12,747 bases of DNA from DATLFA01 sp039934635 (GTDB lineage: Bacteria > Actinomycetota > Acidimicrobiia > Acidimicrobiales > WLNW01): NCBI GenBank assembly GCA_039934635.1, contig JBDTLT010000156.1, forward strand, positions 1 through 12,747. The letters run 5' to 3'. A program made the position numbers and the translations under genes. Positions 12,272-12,747 of the stretch are shown piece after piece; the first letter of the stretch is position 1, and every line of letters begins with the position of its first letter. The notes beneath the pieces were generated by a model that ran no database searches, was not told the DNA's origin, and was given only the letters and a program-made list of their open reading frames with translations.

Positions 12272-12747
12272 ATGAAGGGCAGCAAGCGGCGAGGCAAACG
12301 TCCGGGCACGTGGGAGCTGCGCGTCGAAGGCGGCAGCGATCCTTTGTCCGGAAAACGCGTACAACGCAGCGTGACGTTCGAAGGCTCGGCGCGCGAGGCG
12401 GACGCTCGGTTGGCCGAGCTCTCCGTCGAGATGTCTCGCCAGCCGATAATCGGTGGCTCGCGCACGATGACGGAGCTGATTCGGGCCGGACTCGAGCAGG
12501 CCGAGGCCGAAGGTCTCGAGGCAACGACGCTGCGTGGCTATCGCCGGTGCGCGACCAGGTACATCCTGCCCGCGTTCGGTAAGCGGCGCATCGGCAAGAT
12601 CACCACCGAGGAGATCGATCGGTTCTACCGGGCGCTGGCCAAGGAGGGCTATGCACACTCCACGGTCAAGCAGACGCATGTGGTCCTGTGCCGCGTGTTC
12701 GACACGGCAATCAGGTGGCGATGGATCGGCCACAACCCGGCACGGTC
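12272..12747 (+). CDS. Phage-type tyrosine recombinase/integrase, N-terminal part (runs off the window)
   Basis: The first 158 residues are present without a stop. The N-terminus MKGSKRRGKRPGTWELRVEG and SGKRVQRSVTFEGSAREADARL (read separately) resemble the arm-site-binding domain of actinobacterial phage integrases. Residues about 65-158 are a SAM-like core-binding domain, including TLRGYRRCATRYILPAFGKR, IGKITTEEIDRFYRAL, and the motif STVKQTHVVLCRVFDTAIRW ending in IGHNPAR. The catalytic domain with its R-H-R-Y residues would be beyond position 12747, so activity cannot be judged. The start at 12272 follows GGAGGG (12263-12268), which is only three to four bases from the ATG. The gene was probably brought in by an element integrated at the tRNA-Lys. 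Confidence 0.85.
   Translation, partial: MKGSKRRGKRPGTWELRVEGGSDPLSGKRVQRSVTFEGSAREADARLAELSVEMSRQPIIGGSRTMTELIRAGLEQAEAEGLEATTLRGYRRCATRYILPAFGKRRIGKITTEEIDRFYRALAKEGYAHSTVKQTHVVLCRVFDTAIRWRWIGHNPAR

Overview
The window looks like chromosomal DNA from a GC-rich actinobacterium, with a mobile element starting at its right edge. The lineage signs are an MshA-type mycothiol glycosyltransferase next to its YbjN-like companion, an RsiG-type c-di-GMP-binding anti-sigma factor, and many -10-only leaderless promoters. An Acidimicrobiia-type organism would fit, but that is an impression from gene content and was not tested by comparison.

Layout. Positions 1-207 hold no gene, only a GC-rich hairpin. 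Positions 208-2905 (minus strand) form a tight four-gene operon, read from the right: rsiG-like anti-sigma factor, XRE-family regulator, mshA-like glycosyltransferase and YbjN-family protein. Positions 3036-3434 (plus) encode a blue-copper lipoprotein. It converges on a six-helix membrane protein of the PuuD/urate-oxidase N-terminal family (3489-4229, minus), which lies behind a MoaD/ThiS sulfur carrier (4347-4583, minus). A divergent pair of genes (4682-6025, plus) encodes a histidine phosphatase and a YgjP-like zinc metalloprotease with an unusual Asp-rich tail. The protease converges with an AarF/UbiB atypical kinase (6004-7461, minus), which is coupled to a small upstream gene (7458-7664). 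Positions 7698-9042 (plus) hold an SRPBCC gene under a near-consensus promoter with two palindromic repeats, then an ArsR-SRPBCC fusion. A convergent lipoprotein (9039-10022, minus) contains a perfect 30-bp palindrome. A double short-chain dehydrogenase (10154-12052, plus) precedes a tRNA-Lys(TTT) gene (12089-12161). A tyrosine recombinase starts at 12272 and runs off the window, so an integrated element probably begins at the tRNA.

How the parts work together. The left operon joins c-di-GMP-dependent sigma control, a DNA-binding regulator and mycothiol synthesis on one transcript. The ArsR half of 8236-9042 is the best local candidate to bind the operators at 7703-7751. The copper lipoprotein beside a PuuD-like module that lacks cytochrome c suggests, without proving, an electron-transfer pair.

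The most useful observations are: two c-di-GMP motifs in the RsiG-like protein; a -10 element exactly 6 nt upstream of the start codon at five operon-leading genes; a promoter whose spacer is filled by a palindrome; and two in-frame gene fusions that each keep an internal start. No CRISPR array, rRNA or complete IS element was seen, and I found no clearly new defence or biosynthetic system.
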